Source: Bradyrhizobium archetypum
GTDB taxonomy: Bacteria; Pseudomonadota; Alphaproteobacteria; Rhizobiales; Xanthobacteraceae
Assembly: GCF_013114835.1 (NCBI RefSeq)
Contig: NZ_JAAVLW010000006.1
Location: 190,001-254,000, forward strand
DNA length: 64,000 bases
Reading direction: 5' to 3'
Shown: positions 53,716-62,856 of the stretch, piece by piece
Layout of the letters: every line of letters begins with the position of its first letter
Position numbering within the stretch: the first letter of the stretch is position 1
The notes under the pieces: generated by a model
The model's input: only the letters and a program-made list of their open reading frames with translations
Databases searched by the model: none
What the model was told of the DNA's origin: nothing
Position numbers and translations under genes: made by a program

Positions 53716-54981
53716 TCAGAACCACGGCGCCGGCCGATCCATCGCGATCAATTCGTCGACCTCGATGCGCGGGCGGACGATCGCGTACTGGTCGTCCTTG
53801 ACCAGGACCTCCGGCACCAACGGCCGGGTATTGTAGAAGCCGGACTGCACGGCGCCGTAGGCGCCGGCGGTCATGATTGCGAGGAGATCGCCGGCCTTGG
53901 GTTCGGGCAGATTGCGATCGAGCGCGAGATAGTCGCCGGTTTCGCAGACCGGCCCGACCACATCGGCCGTGATCGTTGGCGTGCCGTTTGCTGGCTCGCG
54001 CACGGGAAGAATATCGTGGTGGGCTTCGTAGAGCGTCGGGCGGATCAAATCGTTCATCGCGGCGTCGATGATGACGAAGTTCTTGGCCTCGCCTGGCTTC
54101 ACATAGATGACGCGGGAGACCAGGATGCCGGCGTTGCCGACGATCATGCGGCCGGGCTCGAACATCAGCGTGCAGCCGAGATTATGCGTCACCCGCTTGA
54201 CCATCGCGGCATACGCTGACGGCAGGGGCGGCGCCTCGCGGTCGGCATGATAGGGAATGCCGAGCCCGCCGCCGAAATCGATATGCTCGATTCTGTGGCC
54301 GTCGGCACGCAGTGTCTGCACGAAATCGGAGAGAATCCGGAACGCGGTCTCCATCCGGGAGAGATCGGTGATCTGGCTGCCGATATGCATGTCGGTGCCG
54401 GTCACCTCGATGCCTGGCAGCTTGGCCGCTCGGGCATAGACCTCGCGCGCCCGCACAAGAGGGATGCCGAACTTGTTCTCGGACTTGCCGGTGGCGATCT
54501 TGGCATGGGTGCCGGCATCAACATCCGGATTGACGCGCAATGAAATCCGCGCGGTTCTGCCGGTCTCGACCGCGAGCTTCGACAGCAGTTCCAGCTCGGG
54601 CTCGGACTCGACATTGATGCAGAGGATGTCGGCCGAAAGCGCCGCGCGCAGCTCGGCCTCCGTCTTGCCGACGCCGGAGAACAAGATCTTGTTGGGCGGA
54701 ATTCCGGCGGCCAGCGCGCGCTTCAATTCGCCGCCCGAGACGACGTCGGCGCCGGCCCCGAGCTTTGCCAGCGTACGCAGCACCGCCTGGTTGGAATTGG
54801 CCTTCATGGCGTAGCAGACCAGCGTCTTTTCGCCGGCAAAGGCCTCGGTGAAGACGCGGTAGTGACGCTCCAGGGTCGCCGTCGAATAGCAATAGAACGG
54901 CGTGCCGACGGCGTCCGCGAGTTCGGACAGGCTGACGGCTTCGGCGTGAAGCACGCCGTTGCGATAGTCGAAATGATTCAT
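53716..54981 (-). CDS. lysA: Diaminopimelate decarboxylase
   Basis: 421 residues; PLP enzyme making L-lysine from meso-diaminopimelate, the last step of the pathway. The PLP lysine is in CYAMKANSNQ, the glycine-rich phosphate loop in IDFGGGLGIPY, and the active-site Cys of the partner subunit in GPVCETGDYLA. Full length. Downstream in the argH-lptM-lysA cluster with 13 bases between lptM and lysA. Confidence 0.96.
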   Translation of the reverse strand: MNHFDYRNGVLHAEAVSLSELADAVGTPFYCYSTATLERHYRVFTEAFAGEKTLVCYAMKANSNQAVLRTLAKLGAGADVVSGGELKRALAAGIPPNKILFSGVGKTEAELRAALSADILCINVESEPELELLSKLAVETGRTARISLRVNPDVDAGTHAKIATGKSENKFGIPLVRAREVYARAAKLPGIEVTGTDMHIGSQITDLSRMETAFRILSDFVQTLRADGHRIEHIDFGGGLGIPYHADREAPPLPSAYAAMVKRVTHNLGCTLMFEPGRMIVGNAGILVSRVIYVKPGEAKNFVIIDAAMNDLIRPTLYEAHHDILPVREPANGTPTITADVVGPVCETGDYLALDRNLPEPKAGDLLAIMTAGAYGAVQSGFYNTRPLVPEVLVKDDQYAIVRPRIEVDELIAMDRPAPWF

Positions 54982-54994
54982 AGCGCGCTCAGTC

Positions 54995-55261
54995 TCAGTC
55001 CAGCAGCGGATCGAGAACGAATTTTTTCTTGCTGCCCTTGGGCGCGTTGGGGCTTGCCTCGGTTCCGTAGGTCGAATTGAAGACGCCGGGCTGCGCCGCG
55101 CGCTCGGCCTCCGTGTCCGATGCGGCCTGACCCTGCGGCACCGCCGCGTTTGGCGGCAGATCGAGCCCGCCCTTGCGGCCGCAGCCCCCGAGCGCGAGCG
55201 CGGTCACGCTCAGCAGGATGATGGCCCATCCCGACGATGACGGGCGGTAGTTACTGATCAC
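54995..55261 (-). CDS. lptM: LptM-like small lipoprotein
   Basis: 88 residues with a lipoprotein signal (AIILLSVTALALGGC; lipobox LGGC) and the short conserved motif CGRKGGLDLPP directly after the cysteine that defines LptM/YifL. LptM helps assemble the LPS translocon LptDE. The tail is disordered. GTG 55261 is the likely start, placing the signal peptide correctly; a longer frame upstream is not needed. The position between argH and lysA is the usual one. Confidence 0.87.
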   Translation of the reverse strand: MISNYRPSSSGWAIILLSVTALALGGCGRKGGLDLPPNAAVPQGQAASDTEAERAAQPGVFNSTYGTEASPNAPKGSKKKFVLDPLLD

Positions 55262-55368
55262 GACGAAATCCCCAATGCGCGGCGCACCATACAAAGATTG
55301 CCCGGGTCTGGCGAGTGCCGATGAGCCACGGACCACCATGAAATTGCAGCGAAATTTTCTCTTCCAGC

Positions 55369-56760
55369 CTATTTTCGCTCTTTTTCCAGCCGTTTCAGCC
55401 AGGCTTTGGCCTGCGAAACCACGTTCTTCGGCGCGGTGCCGCCATAGCTGGTCCGGCTTTTGACGGAAGCTTCCACCGACAGCACCTGCAGGGCATCCGC
55501 GGTGATCCTGGGGTCGACCTCCTGCATCGCTTGCAGCGGCAATTCATGCAGTGCCACGCCCTGCTTCGATGCGAGGGCGACGATACGCCCGGTGACGTGA
55601 TGGGCATCGCGGAACGGCATTTTCAGCGTCCGGACCAGCCAGTCGGCCAGATCGGTGGCGGTGGCATAGCCCTCGCCGGCGGCGGCCTTCATCCGCGCCT
55701 CGTCGGGGACGAGGTCGAGCACCATGCCGGTCATCGACCGGATCGCGAGCGAGAGCGCGGCAAACGCCTCCATCGCACCCTGCTTGTCTTCCTGCATATC
55801 TTTTTGATAGGCGAGCGGCAGGCCCTTCATCACGATCAGGAGCCCGTTGAGCGCGCCGATCACCCGGCCGGTCTTGGCGCGCACCAATTCGGCAGCATCC
55901 GGATTGCGCTTCTGCGGCATGATCGAGGAGCCGGTGGTGAACTTGTCGGAGAGCCGGACAAGGCCGACCAGCGGCGAGGTCCAGATCACGATCTCCTCGG
56001 CAAAGCGTGACATGTGCACGGCGGCGATTGACGCCGCCGACAGTGTTTCGAGCACGAAGTCGCGGTCCGATACCGCATCGAGCGAATTGGCCATCGGACG
56101 ATCGAAGCCGAGCGCCGTGGCGGTGGCGGTGCGGTCGATCGGAAACGAGGTTCCGGCCAGCGCCGCGGCACCCAGCGGCGATTCGTTCAGCCGCCGACGC
56201 GCATCGGCAAAGCGGCCGCGGTCGCGCGCGGCCATCTCGACATAGGCGAGCAGATGGTGACCGAACGTCACGGGCTGGGCGGTCTGCAGATGGGTGAAAC
56301 CCGGCATCACAGTCGCGGCATGTTCCAGCGCGCGGCTAGCCAGCGCATGCTGAAAGGCGGCCAGCGCCGCGTCCGTTGCGTCGATCGTGTCGCGGACATA
56401 GAGCCGGAAATCGGTCGCGACCTGGTCGTTGCGCGAGCGCGCGGTGTGCAGCCGTCCCGCGGCCGGCCCGATCAGTTCGGAAAGCCGGCTCTCGACATTC
56501 ATATGGATGTCTTCGAGCGCGCGCTTGAAATCGAAGGAGCCCTTGCTGATTTCTGACAAAATCGTGTCTAGACCCTTGCCGATATTTTTCGCATCACTCG
56601 CGGTGATAATGCCCTGCGCCGCCAGCATCGCTGCGTGGGCCTTGGACGCTGTGATGTCCTGGGCATAGAGATGGCGGTCGACGTCGATCGAGACGTTGAT
56701 TTCCTCCATGATCGCATCGGGGCGCTCGGAGAACCGGCCGCCCCACATCTTGTTGCTCAT
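55369..56760 (-). CDS. argH: Argininosuccinate lyase
   Basis: 463 residues; cleaves argininosuccinate to arginine and fumarate. The fumarase/aspartase superfamily signature GSSIMPQKRNPD with the catalytic Ser is present, as are ARSRNDQVATD and the His in PGFTHLQTAQPV. ATG 56760 (MSNKMWGGRF) is the conserved start; the upstream frame is spurious. Divergent from tlpA with 129 bases between. Confidence 0.96.
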   Translation of the reverse strand: MSNKMWGGRFSERPDAIMEEINVSIDVDRHLYAQDITASKAHAAMLAAQGIITASDAKNIGKGLDTILSEISKGSFDFKRALEDIHMNVESRLSELIGPAAGRLHTARSRNDQVATDFRLYVRDTIDATDAALAAFQHALASRALEHAATVMPGFTHLQTAQPVTFGHHLLAYVEMAARDRGRFADARRRLNESPLGAAALAGTSFPIDRTATATALGFDRPMANSLDAVSDRDFVLETLSAASIAAVHMSRFAEEIVIWTSPLVGLVRLSDKFTTGSSIMPQKRNPDAAELVRAKTGRVIGALNGLLIVMKGLPLAYQKDMQEDKQGAMEAFAALSLAIRSMTGMVLDLVPDEARMKAAAGEGYATATDLADWLVRTLKMPFRDAHHVTGRIVALASKQGVALHELPLQAMQEVDPRITADALQVLSVEASVKSRTSYGGTAPKNVVSQAKAWLKRLEKERK

Positions 56761-56889
56761 GACTTCCCAAGCCTTGTCATCTATCAAGCCCTGCCATCTA
56801 GATCGTCGTATCGGCCGCGAAACGCCGCGCCGGTTTCGACCGTAACTCGACCGTAATCGTGCGCCCTGCATAGCCGTATCTGACACAGG

Positions 56890-57579
56890 ATGACAAACGA
56901 TATGCCCGAAATGTCCCCGCCCCGCCCGGCCAAGACGCGCCGGATCCCGATCGCCATTGGCGCGGTGGTGGCTGCGGGCGTGGTCGGATTAGGCGCGTTT
57001 TACGGGCTCGGCAGCTTCAAGCGGGGCATGGGCGGCGATCCGGCCTGCAGCGGGGCCGTCGAGCTGGCCCGCAAGATCGCGCCACTGGCGCATGGCGAGG
57101 TCGCCGCACTGACCATGGCAACGACGCCCCTGCGGCTGCCCGATCTCGCCTTTGAAGACGCCGAGGGCAAGCCGCGGAAACTGTCGGAATGGCGCGGCAA
57201 GACCGTGCTGTTGAACCTGTGGGCCACCTGGTGCGTGCCGTGTCGAAAAGAGATGCCCGCGCTCGACAGCCTGCAGGCCAAGCTCGGGGGCAAGGATTTC
57301 GAGGTGGTCGCCGTCAATATCGACACCCGCGATCCCGAGAAGCCGAAAAATTTCCTGAAAGAGGCCAACCTGACCCGGCTCGGCTATTTTTCCGACTCAA
57401 AAGCCAAGGTTTTTCAGGATCTTAAGAACATAGGCAAGGCGCTGGGCATGCCAACCTCGGTGCTGGTCGACGCCCAGGGCTGCGAGATCGCGAACCTCGC
57501 CGGCCCCGCCGAATGGGCCAGCGACGACGCCATCAAGCTGATCAAGGCCGCCCTGCAGCCGATGAAGGCGGGAAGTTAG
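56890..57579 (+). CDS. tlpA: Thiol:disulfide interchange protein TlpA
   Basis: 229 residues. An N-terminal membrane anchor (IPIAIGAVVAAGVVGLGAFY) holds a periplasmic thioredoxin domain with active site WCVPC in NLWATWCVPCRKEMPALD. An extra cysteine pair (GDPACSG and DAQGCEIA) matches the second disulfide of Bradyrhizobium TlpA. The protein keeps ScoI and the CuA site of cytochrome oxidase subunit II reduced during aa3 assembly. Sequence is very close to the characterised Bradyrhizobium protein, which is one reason for the genus call. Confidence 0.95.
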   Translation: MTNDMPEMSPPRPAKTRRIPIAIGAVVAAGVVGLGAFYGLGSFKRGMGGDPACSGAVELARKIAPLAHGEVAALTMATTPLRLPDLAFEDAEGKPRKLSEWRGKTVLLNLWATWCVPCRKEMPALDSLQAKLGGKDFEVVAVNIDTRDPEKPKNFLKEANLTRLGYFSDSKAKVFQDLKNIGKALGMPTSVLVDAQGCEIANLAGPAEWASDDAIKLIKAALQPMKAGS

Positions 57580-57591
57580 CGGTCGCGACGA

Positions 57592-57705
57592 TTGTCGGAC
57601 CCCGTCCTGAGGAGCCGCGTGAGCGGCGTCTCGAAGGATGAATGGCACCAGCCGGGCCACGTTCGAGACGCGCGAAGACGCGCTCCTCACCATGAGGGTT
57701 TAACG
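57592..57705. repeat. Intergenic repeat, family B, copy 2 (inverted)
   Basis: CCTGAGGAGCCGCGTGAGCGGC, GCGTCTCGAAGGATGAATGG and CTCCTCACCATGAGGG correspond, in reverse complement, to the blocks of 48505-48644. GCCGCGTGAGCGGC and CGCGCGAAGACGCGC hairpins can form. Lies between converging tlpA and the YjfB-like gene. Confidence 0.7.
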
Positions 57706-57724
57706 GTCGCTTCAGGGATTCTTA

Positions 57725-57913
57725 TCAGGCCGCGATATCGAGGTTGCCGCCGACGCCAGGGGCGAGATTGGCGCTCGAGGGGATGCCAAGCAGCGTCTGG
57801 ACCGCGGATTTCTCCGCGTCCGCATTCTGCTTGATGATTGACGTCTGGATCTGCTGCTGCGTGCCCGCCGCCTGCATCGCGAGCATGCTTGAAACCATAG
57901 CCATCATATCCAT
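57725..57913 (-). CDS. YjfB-like small protein (putative motility protein family)
   Basis: 62 residues: a Met-rich start (MDMMAMVSSMLAMQAA), a helix (TQQQIQTSIIKQNADAEKSA) and an end of NLAPGVGGNLDIAA. This matches the short YjfB family in size and layout; family function is not established. AAGGAG lies eight bases before ATG 57913. Followed by a family B repeat. Confidence 0.72.
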   Translation of the reverse strand: MDMMAMVSSMLAMQAAGTQQQIQTSIIKQNADAEKSAVQTLLGIPSSANLAPGVGGNLDIAA

Positions 57914-58005
57914 GCGCAGCACTCCTTAAACGCGAGCGCACCCTACCTTGGCACCGGTTAACGAAATCTGGAGATTTGGGCGAGTGCGCGGCCAGTCACT
58001 CAAGC

Positions 58006-58094
58006 CGTCATACGCGGGCTGACCCGCGCATCCAGCAATCTTCATAAGATGCTTTCGAAGGGGATGGATTGCCGGCTCAAGCCCGGCAGTGATA
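58006..58094. repeat. Intergenic hairpin repeat
   Basis: CGCGGG/CCCGCG (58013-58018 with 58023-58028) and TGCCGG/CCGGCA hairpins flank a middle with ATCCAGCAATC and GATGGATTGCC. It begins with GTCATACGCG, so it shares the outer design of the GTCAT...ATGAC palindromes. Lies just after the 3-hydroxybutyryl-CoA dehydrogenase gene on its downstream side and may terminate it. Confidence 0.65.
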
Positions 58095-58100
58095 AATTTA

Positions 58101-58982
58101 TCAGCGCGTCGGGACCGGCTTGTCGCCGCGATAGTCGTAGAAGCCGCGCTGCGTCTTGCGGCCGAGCCAGCCGGCTTCGACATATTTCACGAGCAGCGGG
58201 CACGGCCGGTACTTCGAATCCGCCAGCCCCTCGTGCAGCACCTGCATGATCGACAGGCAGGTGTCGAGGCCGATGAAATCGGCCAGTTCCAACGGCCCCA
58301 TCGGGTGATGCGCGCCTAGCTTCATCGCGGCATCGATCGCCTCGACGTTGCCGACGCCCTCATAGAGCGTGTAGATCGCCTCGTTGATCATCGGCAGCAG
58401 GATGCGGTTGACAATGAAGGCCGGAAAATCTTCCGAAACCGCGACCTGCTTGCCGAGCTTCCCGACAAATTCCTTGGCGGTGTCGAAGGTGTTATCGTCG
58501 GTGGCGATGCCGCGGATCAGCTCGACCAGCTCCATCGCCGGCACCGGATTCATGAAATGAATGCCGATGAAGCGCTCGGGACGGTCGGTCGAGGCCGCAA
58601 GCCGCGTAATCGAAATCGACGAGGAGTTGGTGGCAACGATCGCTTCAGGCTTCAGAACCGCGCAAAGCTCGTGAAAGATCTTGCGCTTGACCTCTTCCTT
58701 TTCGACCGCGGTCTCGATCACGAGATCGCAATCCGCCAGGCCGTCGAGCGTCCCGGTGGTGGTGATGAGATTGAGCGCCTGTTTGCGCGCATCTTCGGTG
58801 ATGGCCTTTTTGGCGACCTGGCGCGACAGATGGCCGTTGATGGTCGCCATCGCCGATTTCAGCCGCTCGTCGGAGACATCGTTGAGCACCACGTCCAGAC
58901 CGGCCAGCGCCGCCACATGCGCGATGCCGTTGCCCATCTGGCCCGAGCCGATCACGCCGACCTTCTTGATTGTCACCGCCAT
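58101..58982 (-). CDS. 3-hydroxybutyryl-CoA dehydrogenase
   Basis: 293 residues; oxidises (S)-3-hydroxybutyryl-CoA with NAD(P). The Rossmann motif VGVIGSGQMGNGIAH and the catalytic His region FIGIHFMNPVPAM are intact, as is the C-terminal dimerisation domain (HHPMGPLELADFIGLDTC). ATG 58982 gives the usual family length; the upstream 14 codons are unlikely. Often found beside etfBA in alphaproteobacteria, as here, linking it to acyl-CoA oxidation or PHB metabolism. Confidence 0.94.
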   Translation of the reverse strand: MAVTIKKVGVIGSGQMGNGIAHVAALAGLDVVLNDVSDERLKSAMATINGHLSRQVAKKAITEDARKQALNLITTTGTLDGLADCDLVIETAVEKEEVKRKIFHELCAVLKPEAIVATNSSSISITRLAASTDRPERFIGIHFMNPVPAMELVELIRGIATDDNTFDTAKEFVGKLGKQVAVSEDFPAFIVNRILLPMINEAIYTLYEGVGNVEAIDAAMKLGAHHPMGPLELADFIGLDTCLSIMQVLHEGLADSKYRPCPLLVKYVEAGWLGRKTQRGFYDYRGDKPVPTR

Positions 58983-59131
58983 TTTGTCATCCACCGGAAC
59001 GGCGCGCATATCGCGCCTGTTCATCTCTAAACCTCAGCTACGATATCATCAGACGCGAGGTTTCAGTCCCACCATTGGCACGTATTCTTCACGCGAAGCT
59101 TAATCCCCTTCGCCCGCATTCGCTTAAGGTA

Positions 59132-59167
59132 AACACCGGCCGGACGTTTGCGCGTCCGGCCGGTGTT
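59132..59167 (-). terminator. Intrinsic terminator after etfBA
   Basis: A perfect 15-bp stem (59132-59146 with 59153-59167, core ACACCGGCCGGACG) around a 6-base loop, four bases after the etfA stop. On the minus strand it is followed by only TTTACC, so the U-tract is short. Confidence 0.8.
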
Positions 59168-59170
59168 CCG

Positions 59171-60115
59171 TTACTTGCCGAGCTTGCCGAGCGCGTCGGT
59201 CAACTCAGGAACCGCCTGATAGAGGTCGGCCACCAGGCCGTAATCGGCAACCTGGAAGATCGGCGCGTCTTCATCCTTGTTAATCGCCACGATCACTTTG
59301 GAATCCTTCATGCCGGCGAGATGCTGGATCGCCCCGGAGATACCGATGGCGACATATAGTTCCGGGGCGACCACTTTGCCGGTCTGGCCGACCTGCCAGT
59401 CGTTCGGCGCATAGCCAGCATCGACGGCGGCGCGCGAGGCGCCGACGCCGGCGCCCAGCTTATCGGCGAGCGGCTCGATATATTTGGCAAAATTCTCACG
59501 GCTCTGCATGGCGCGGCCGCCGGAGACGATAATCTTCGCCGACGTCAGTTCCGGACGGTCGCTCTTGGCGACTTCCTCGCCCACGAAGCTGGAGAGGCCC
59601 GGATCGGCTGCCGCGGTGGCGTTCTCCACCGGCGCGCTGCCACCCTCGCCGGCCGCGGCGAAAGTCGAGGTCCGCACCGTGATGACCTTCTTGGCATCCT
59701 TCGACTTCACCGTCTGGATGGCGTTGCCGGCATAGATCGGCCGCTCGAAAGTGTCGGGCGAGACCACCTTGATGATCTCGGACACCTGCATCACGTCGAG
59801 CAGCGCCGCTACGCGCGGCATCACGTTCTTATAGCGCGAGGTTGCGGGCGCGACGAAGGCATCGTAGCCGGAGGCCAGCGACACGATCAGCGCGGCCAGC
59901 GGCTCGGCGAGATCGTGGGCGTAGGCGGCGTTATCGGCGAGCAGCACCTTCTTGACGCCGGCGAGCTTGGCTGCGGCATCGGCCGCCGCCTTGGCGTTCT
60001 CACCGGCGACCAACACATGCACGTCGGCGCCGAGCGCGGCGGCTGCTGTCAGCGCCTTGTTGGTGGCGTCCTTGATCGACGCGTTGTCGTGTTCGGCAAT
60101 CAGAAGCGTCGTCAT
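59171..60115 (-). CDS. etfA: Electron transfer flavoprotein subunit alpha
   Basis: 314 residues. The N-terminal adenine-nucleotide alpha-hydrolase-like domain is followed by the FAD-binding C-terminal domain with IVSGGRAMQSRENF, GASRAAVDAGYAPNDWQVGQ and the signature VAPELYVAIGISGAIQHLAG. With EtfB it carries electrons from acyl-CoA dehydrogenases to ETF:quinone oxidoreductase. Its ATG overlaps the etfB stop by one base. Confidence 0.96.
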   Translation of the reverse strand: MTTLLIAEHDNASIKDATNKALTAAAALGADVHVLVAGENAKAAADAAAKLAGVKKVLLADNAAYAHDLAEPLAALIVSLASGYDAFVAPATSRYKNVMPRVAALLDVMQVSEIIKVVSPDTFERPIYAGNAIQTVKSKDAKKVITVRTSTFAAAGEGGSAPVENATAAADPGLSSFVGEEVAKSDRPELTSAKIIVSGGRAMQSRENFAKYIEPLADKLGAGVGASRAAVDAGYAPNDWQVGQTGKVVAPELYVAIGISGAIQHLAGMKDSKVIVAINKDEDAPIFQVADYGLVADLYQAVPELTDALGKLGK

Positions 60116-60864
60116 CAGAGAACCCCGGCTTCGGTCTTGAGTTTGGATACCAGTTCAGCGACGTCCTTGACCTTGACGCCTCCCTTGCGGCCGGGCGGTT
60201 CCGCCGTCTTCAGCACTTCGAGATGCGGCGTAAGATCGACGCCATAGTCGGACGCACTCTTGTCGTCGATCGGCTTCTTCTTCGCCTTCATGATGTTGGG
60301 CAGCGATGCATAGCGCGGCTCGTTCAGCCGCAGATCGGTGGTGACGATCGCCGGTCCCTTGAGCTTCACGGTCTGCAGGCCGCCGTCGACCTCGCGCGTG
60401 ACCTTGAAGTCAGAACCTTCGATTTCGAGCTTGGAGGCGAAGGTCGCCTGCGGCCATCCGAGCAGCGCGGCCAGCATCTGGCCGGTCTGGTTCGAATCGT
60501 CGTCGATCGCCTGCTTGCCGAGAATGATGAGGCCGGGCTTTTCCGCTTCAGCCACCGCCTTCAAGAGCTTGGCGACCGCCAAGGGCTCGACATTGCCTTC
60601 CGCCTTGACGAGGATGCCGCGGTCGGCGCCCATCGCAAGGCCGGTCCGGATCGTCTCGGAGGCCTGCGCCGGGCCGATCGAAACCACCACGACCTCGGTC
60701 GCCTTGCCGGCTTCCTTCAGCCGCAGCGCTTCCTCGACGGCGATTTCGTCGAACGGATTCATCGACATCTTCACGTTGGCCAGTTCCACGCCCGTTCCGT
60801 CGCTCTTGACGCGGACCTTGACGTTGAAATCGACCACCCGCTTTACCGGCACAAGAACCTTCAT
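60115..60864 (-). CDS. etfB: Electron transfer flavoprotein subunit beta
   Basis: 249 residues, MKVLVPVKRVVDFNVKVRV at the start, with the family signature in the REVDGGLQTVKLKGPAIVTTDL region. It binds AMP and completes the ETF heterodimer. AGAGGATCG precedes ATG 60864. The arrangement etfB-etfA with overlap is standard. Confidence 0.96.
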   Translation of the reverse strand: MKVLVPVKRVVDFNVKVRVKSDGTGVELANVKMSMNPFDEIAVEEALRLKEAGKATEVVVVSIGPAQASETIRTGLAMGADRGILVKAEGNVEPLAVAKLLKAVAEAEKPGLIILGKQAIDDDSNQTGQMLAALLGWPQATFASKLEIEGSDFKVTREVDGGLQTVKLKGPAIVTTDLRLNEPRYASLPNIMKAKKKPIDDKSASDYGVDLTPHLEVLKTAEPPGRKGGVKVKDVAELVSKLKTEAGVL

Positions 60865-61000
60865 CGATCCTCTTTCGCTTGAATTCTGGGGTTAATTGGC
60901 TTGGTATTAGCTTGTATTGACTTTGGGCGCGGAACCTAAAGGTCCCGCTATCGGCGGTCAACGCGCGAAAGCCAAAAATCGGCCCCGGAAAACGCCTACC

Positions 61001-61573
61001 TTAGCGGTTCTGACCCGGCACCCACAACACGTCTCCGGCCCCATTATCGTTCATGGCGCGGCTGGCGACGAACAGAAAATCCGACAGTCGGTTCATATAG
61101 TGAATGGCAGCCTCGCTGACCGGCTCCTCCGGCTGCGCGGCGAGTTCCACGATCATCCGTTCCGCGCGGCGGCATATGGTGCGGGCGAGATGCAGGTATG
61201 CGGCAGCGGGGGTGCCGCCAGGCAACACGAACGAGGTCAGCGGCGCGAGATGCTCGTTGAGCGCATCGATGTCGCGCTCGAGCCGCTCGACCTGGCTTGC
61301 CAGCATCCGCAGCCGTTCGGCCTTGCCGTCGCGCTGGGGCACGGCGAGATCGGCCCCGAGATCGAACAGGTCGTTCTGAATCCGGCCCAGCATCGCATCG
61401 AGCTCGCGCGCCTCGCCAAGATGCAGCCGCACCAGGCCGATGGCGGCGTTGGTTTCGTCCACGGTGCCATAGGCGCTAATGCGCAAATCGTATTTCGGAC
61501 GGCGCTCGCCGCTGCCGAGCGCCGTGGTGCCGTCATCGCCGGTCTTCGTATAGATGCGGTTGAGCACGACCAT
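61001..61573 (-). CDS. PduO-type cob(I)alamin adenosyltransferase
   Basis: 190 residues; makes adenosylcobalamin from cob(I)alamin and ATP. The N-terminal ATP-binding motif TKTGDDGTTALGSGER, the VDETNAAIGL helix and the C-terminal RTICRRAERMIVEL and YMNRLSDFLFVASR helices are those of the trimeric PduO/MMAB family. Closely follows the small HIG1-like gene with 22 bases between. Confidence 0.94.
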   Translation of the reverse strand: MVVLNRIYTKTGDDGTTALGSGERRPKYDLRISAYGTVDETNAAIGLVRLHLGEARELDAMLGRIQNDLFDLGADLAVPQRDGKAERLRMLASQVERLERDIDALNEHLAPLTSFVLPGGTPAAAYLHLARTICRRAERMIVELAAQPEEPVSEAAIHYMNRLSDFLFVASRAMNDNGAGDVLWVPGQNR

Positions 61574-61595
61574 CGGCGCTTCCCTTCTACTAATC

Positions 61596-61790
61596 TTATC
61601 TGCCCATCGCCCACACCACCACCATGGTGATCACGATGGCGATGAACTGCAGCAAGACCCGAAGCCGCATCAGGTTCTGCGAGCGGTTCGGCGAGCCGCC
61701 GCGCATCATGTTGACAAGGCCGAGCAGCAGCACGACAGCCACGGCCGCAAGCGCGAGGGGAAGAACGATCGAACTCAGAAAGGATGTCAT
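61596..61790 (-). CDS. Twin-transmembrane small protein (HIG1-like)
   Basis: 64 residues: two membrane helices (IVLPLALAAVAVVLLLGLVNM and LLQFIAIVITMVVVWAMG) joined by a basic loop with SPNRSQNLMRLRVLLQ, the HIG1-type RxxxxxR pattern. Family members associate with respiratory complexes, in mitochondria with cytochrome oxidase. ATG 61790 follows AAAGG. Usual neighbour of etf and PduO genes in alphaproteobacteria. Confidence 0.85.
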   Translation of the reverse strand: MTSFLSSIVLPLALAAVAVVLLLGLVNMMRGGSPNRSQNLMRLRVLLQFIAIVITMVVVWAMGR

Positions 61791-61962
61791 CGGCGCTACA
61801 TAACACCGCGGCCCGCCGACTTCCACACGTTCACATCCCTCGCACAACCGCTCGACGATCTGGCTTTTAGCCCAATAATATCAGATGCTAGCCCAAGTCT
61901 TAGGGTTAAGTCTTGGGCCAAGTAATCGGCCCGGACCGCCACACCCCTGATCGAGGTGAGAT

Positions 61963-62856
61963 GTGAGGCTTATTCGCTTTATCTACCTCGTCGTGATGGA
62001 GGCGTTCTATACGTTCCTCGCCGATGACGGTTGGGCGATCGCGAGCCACATCGCGCTGTCGACGCTGATGGCGCTATTCCCCTTCCTGATCGTGCTGACG
62101 TCGCTGGCGGGCTTTTTCGGGTCGAAGGAACTCGCCGATGGAGCCGTGGGACTGTTGCTGCAAACCTGGCCGCAACAGGTCGCGGACGCGCTGGCCGACG
62201 AAATCCACGACGTGCTGACCACGACGCGCGGCGGCGTTTTGACCGTCGGCGCGGTGCTGGCGGTATATTTCGCTTCCAACGGCGTCGAGGCGCTGCGCGT
62301 CGCGCTGAACCGCGCCTATTCGGTGGTCGAGCCGCGGGCCTGGTACTGGCTGCGGCTGGAATCGATCGGCTACACGCTGGTCGCCGCCGTCACGTCGCTC
62401 TTGATGGCGTTCCTGATCGTGCTCGGTCCGCTGATCCTGGAGACGGCACGCCGCCACATCCCGTTCTTCGTCGAGAGCAACGAAAGCTTTCTGTTCTTTG
62501 CCCGCTACGGGATAACGATCACGGCGATGACGGTGGCGCTGTTCGTCCTGCACGCCTGGCTGCCGTGCGGCCGGCGAAGCTTTCTGCAGATCCTGCCTGG
62601 CATCGTCTTCACGATGGTGGGATCGCTGATCTCGGGCATCGTGTTTGGCCAGTATCTGGCGCGCTTTGCCAGCAACTACGTGACGATGTATGCGGGACTT
62701 GCCTCGGTCATCATCGCGCTGGTGTTTCTGTATTTCATTTCGGCAATTTTCGTCTTTGGCGGCGAACTGAATGCCGCGATCATGAAGTCGCAATTGCCGA
62801 AGGGGATGTCGCTTCATGCAGCGCAGTCGCCAAAGCGCGCGGACTCACGGGCTTGA
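61963..62856 (+). CDS. YihY/BrkB family inner-membrane protein
   Basis: 297 residues, six membrane helices (for example TLMALFPFLIVLTSLAGFFG, LVAAVTSLLMAFLIVLGPLIL, YAGLASVIIALVFLYFISAIF). Conserved family elements WAIASHIALSTLMALFPF and IFVFGGELNAAI are present. Function unsettled; the old RNase BN name is wrong. GTG 61963 with GAGG seven bases upstream is the start. Its last 77 bases overlap the 3' end of the convergent histidine kinase gene. Confidence 0.9.
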   Translation: MRLIRFIYLVVMEAFYTFLADDGWAIASHIALSTLMALFPFLIVLTSLAGFFGSKELADGAVGLLLQTWPQQVADALADEIHDVLTTTRGGVLTVGAVLAVYFASNGVEALRVALNRAYSVVEPRAWYWLRLESIGYTLVAAVTSLLMAFLIVLGPLILETARRHIPFFVESNESFLFFARYGITITAMTVALFVLHAWLPCGRRSFLQILPGIVFTMVGSLISGIVFGQYLARFASNYVTMYAGLASVIIALVFLYFISAIFVFGGELNAAIMKSQLPKGMSLHAAQSPKRADSRA

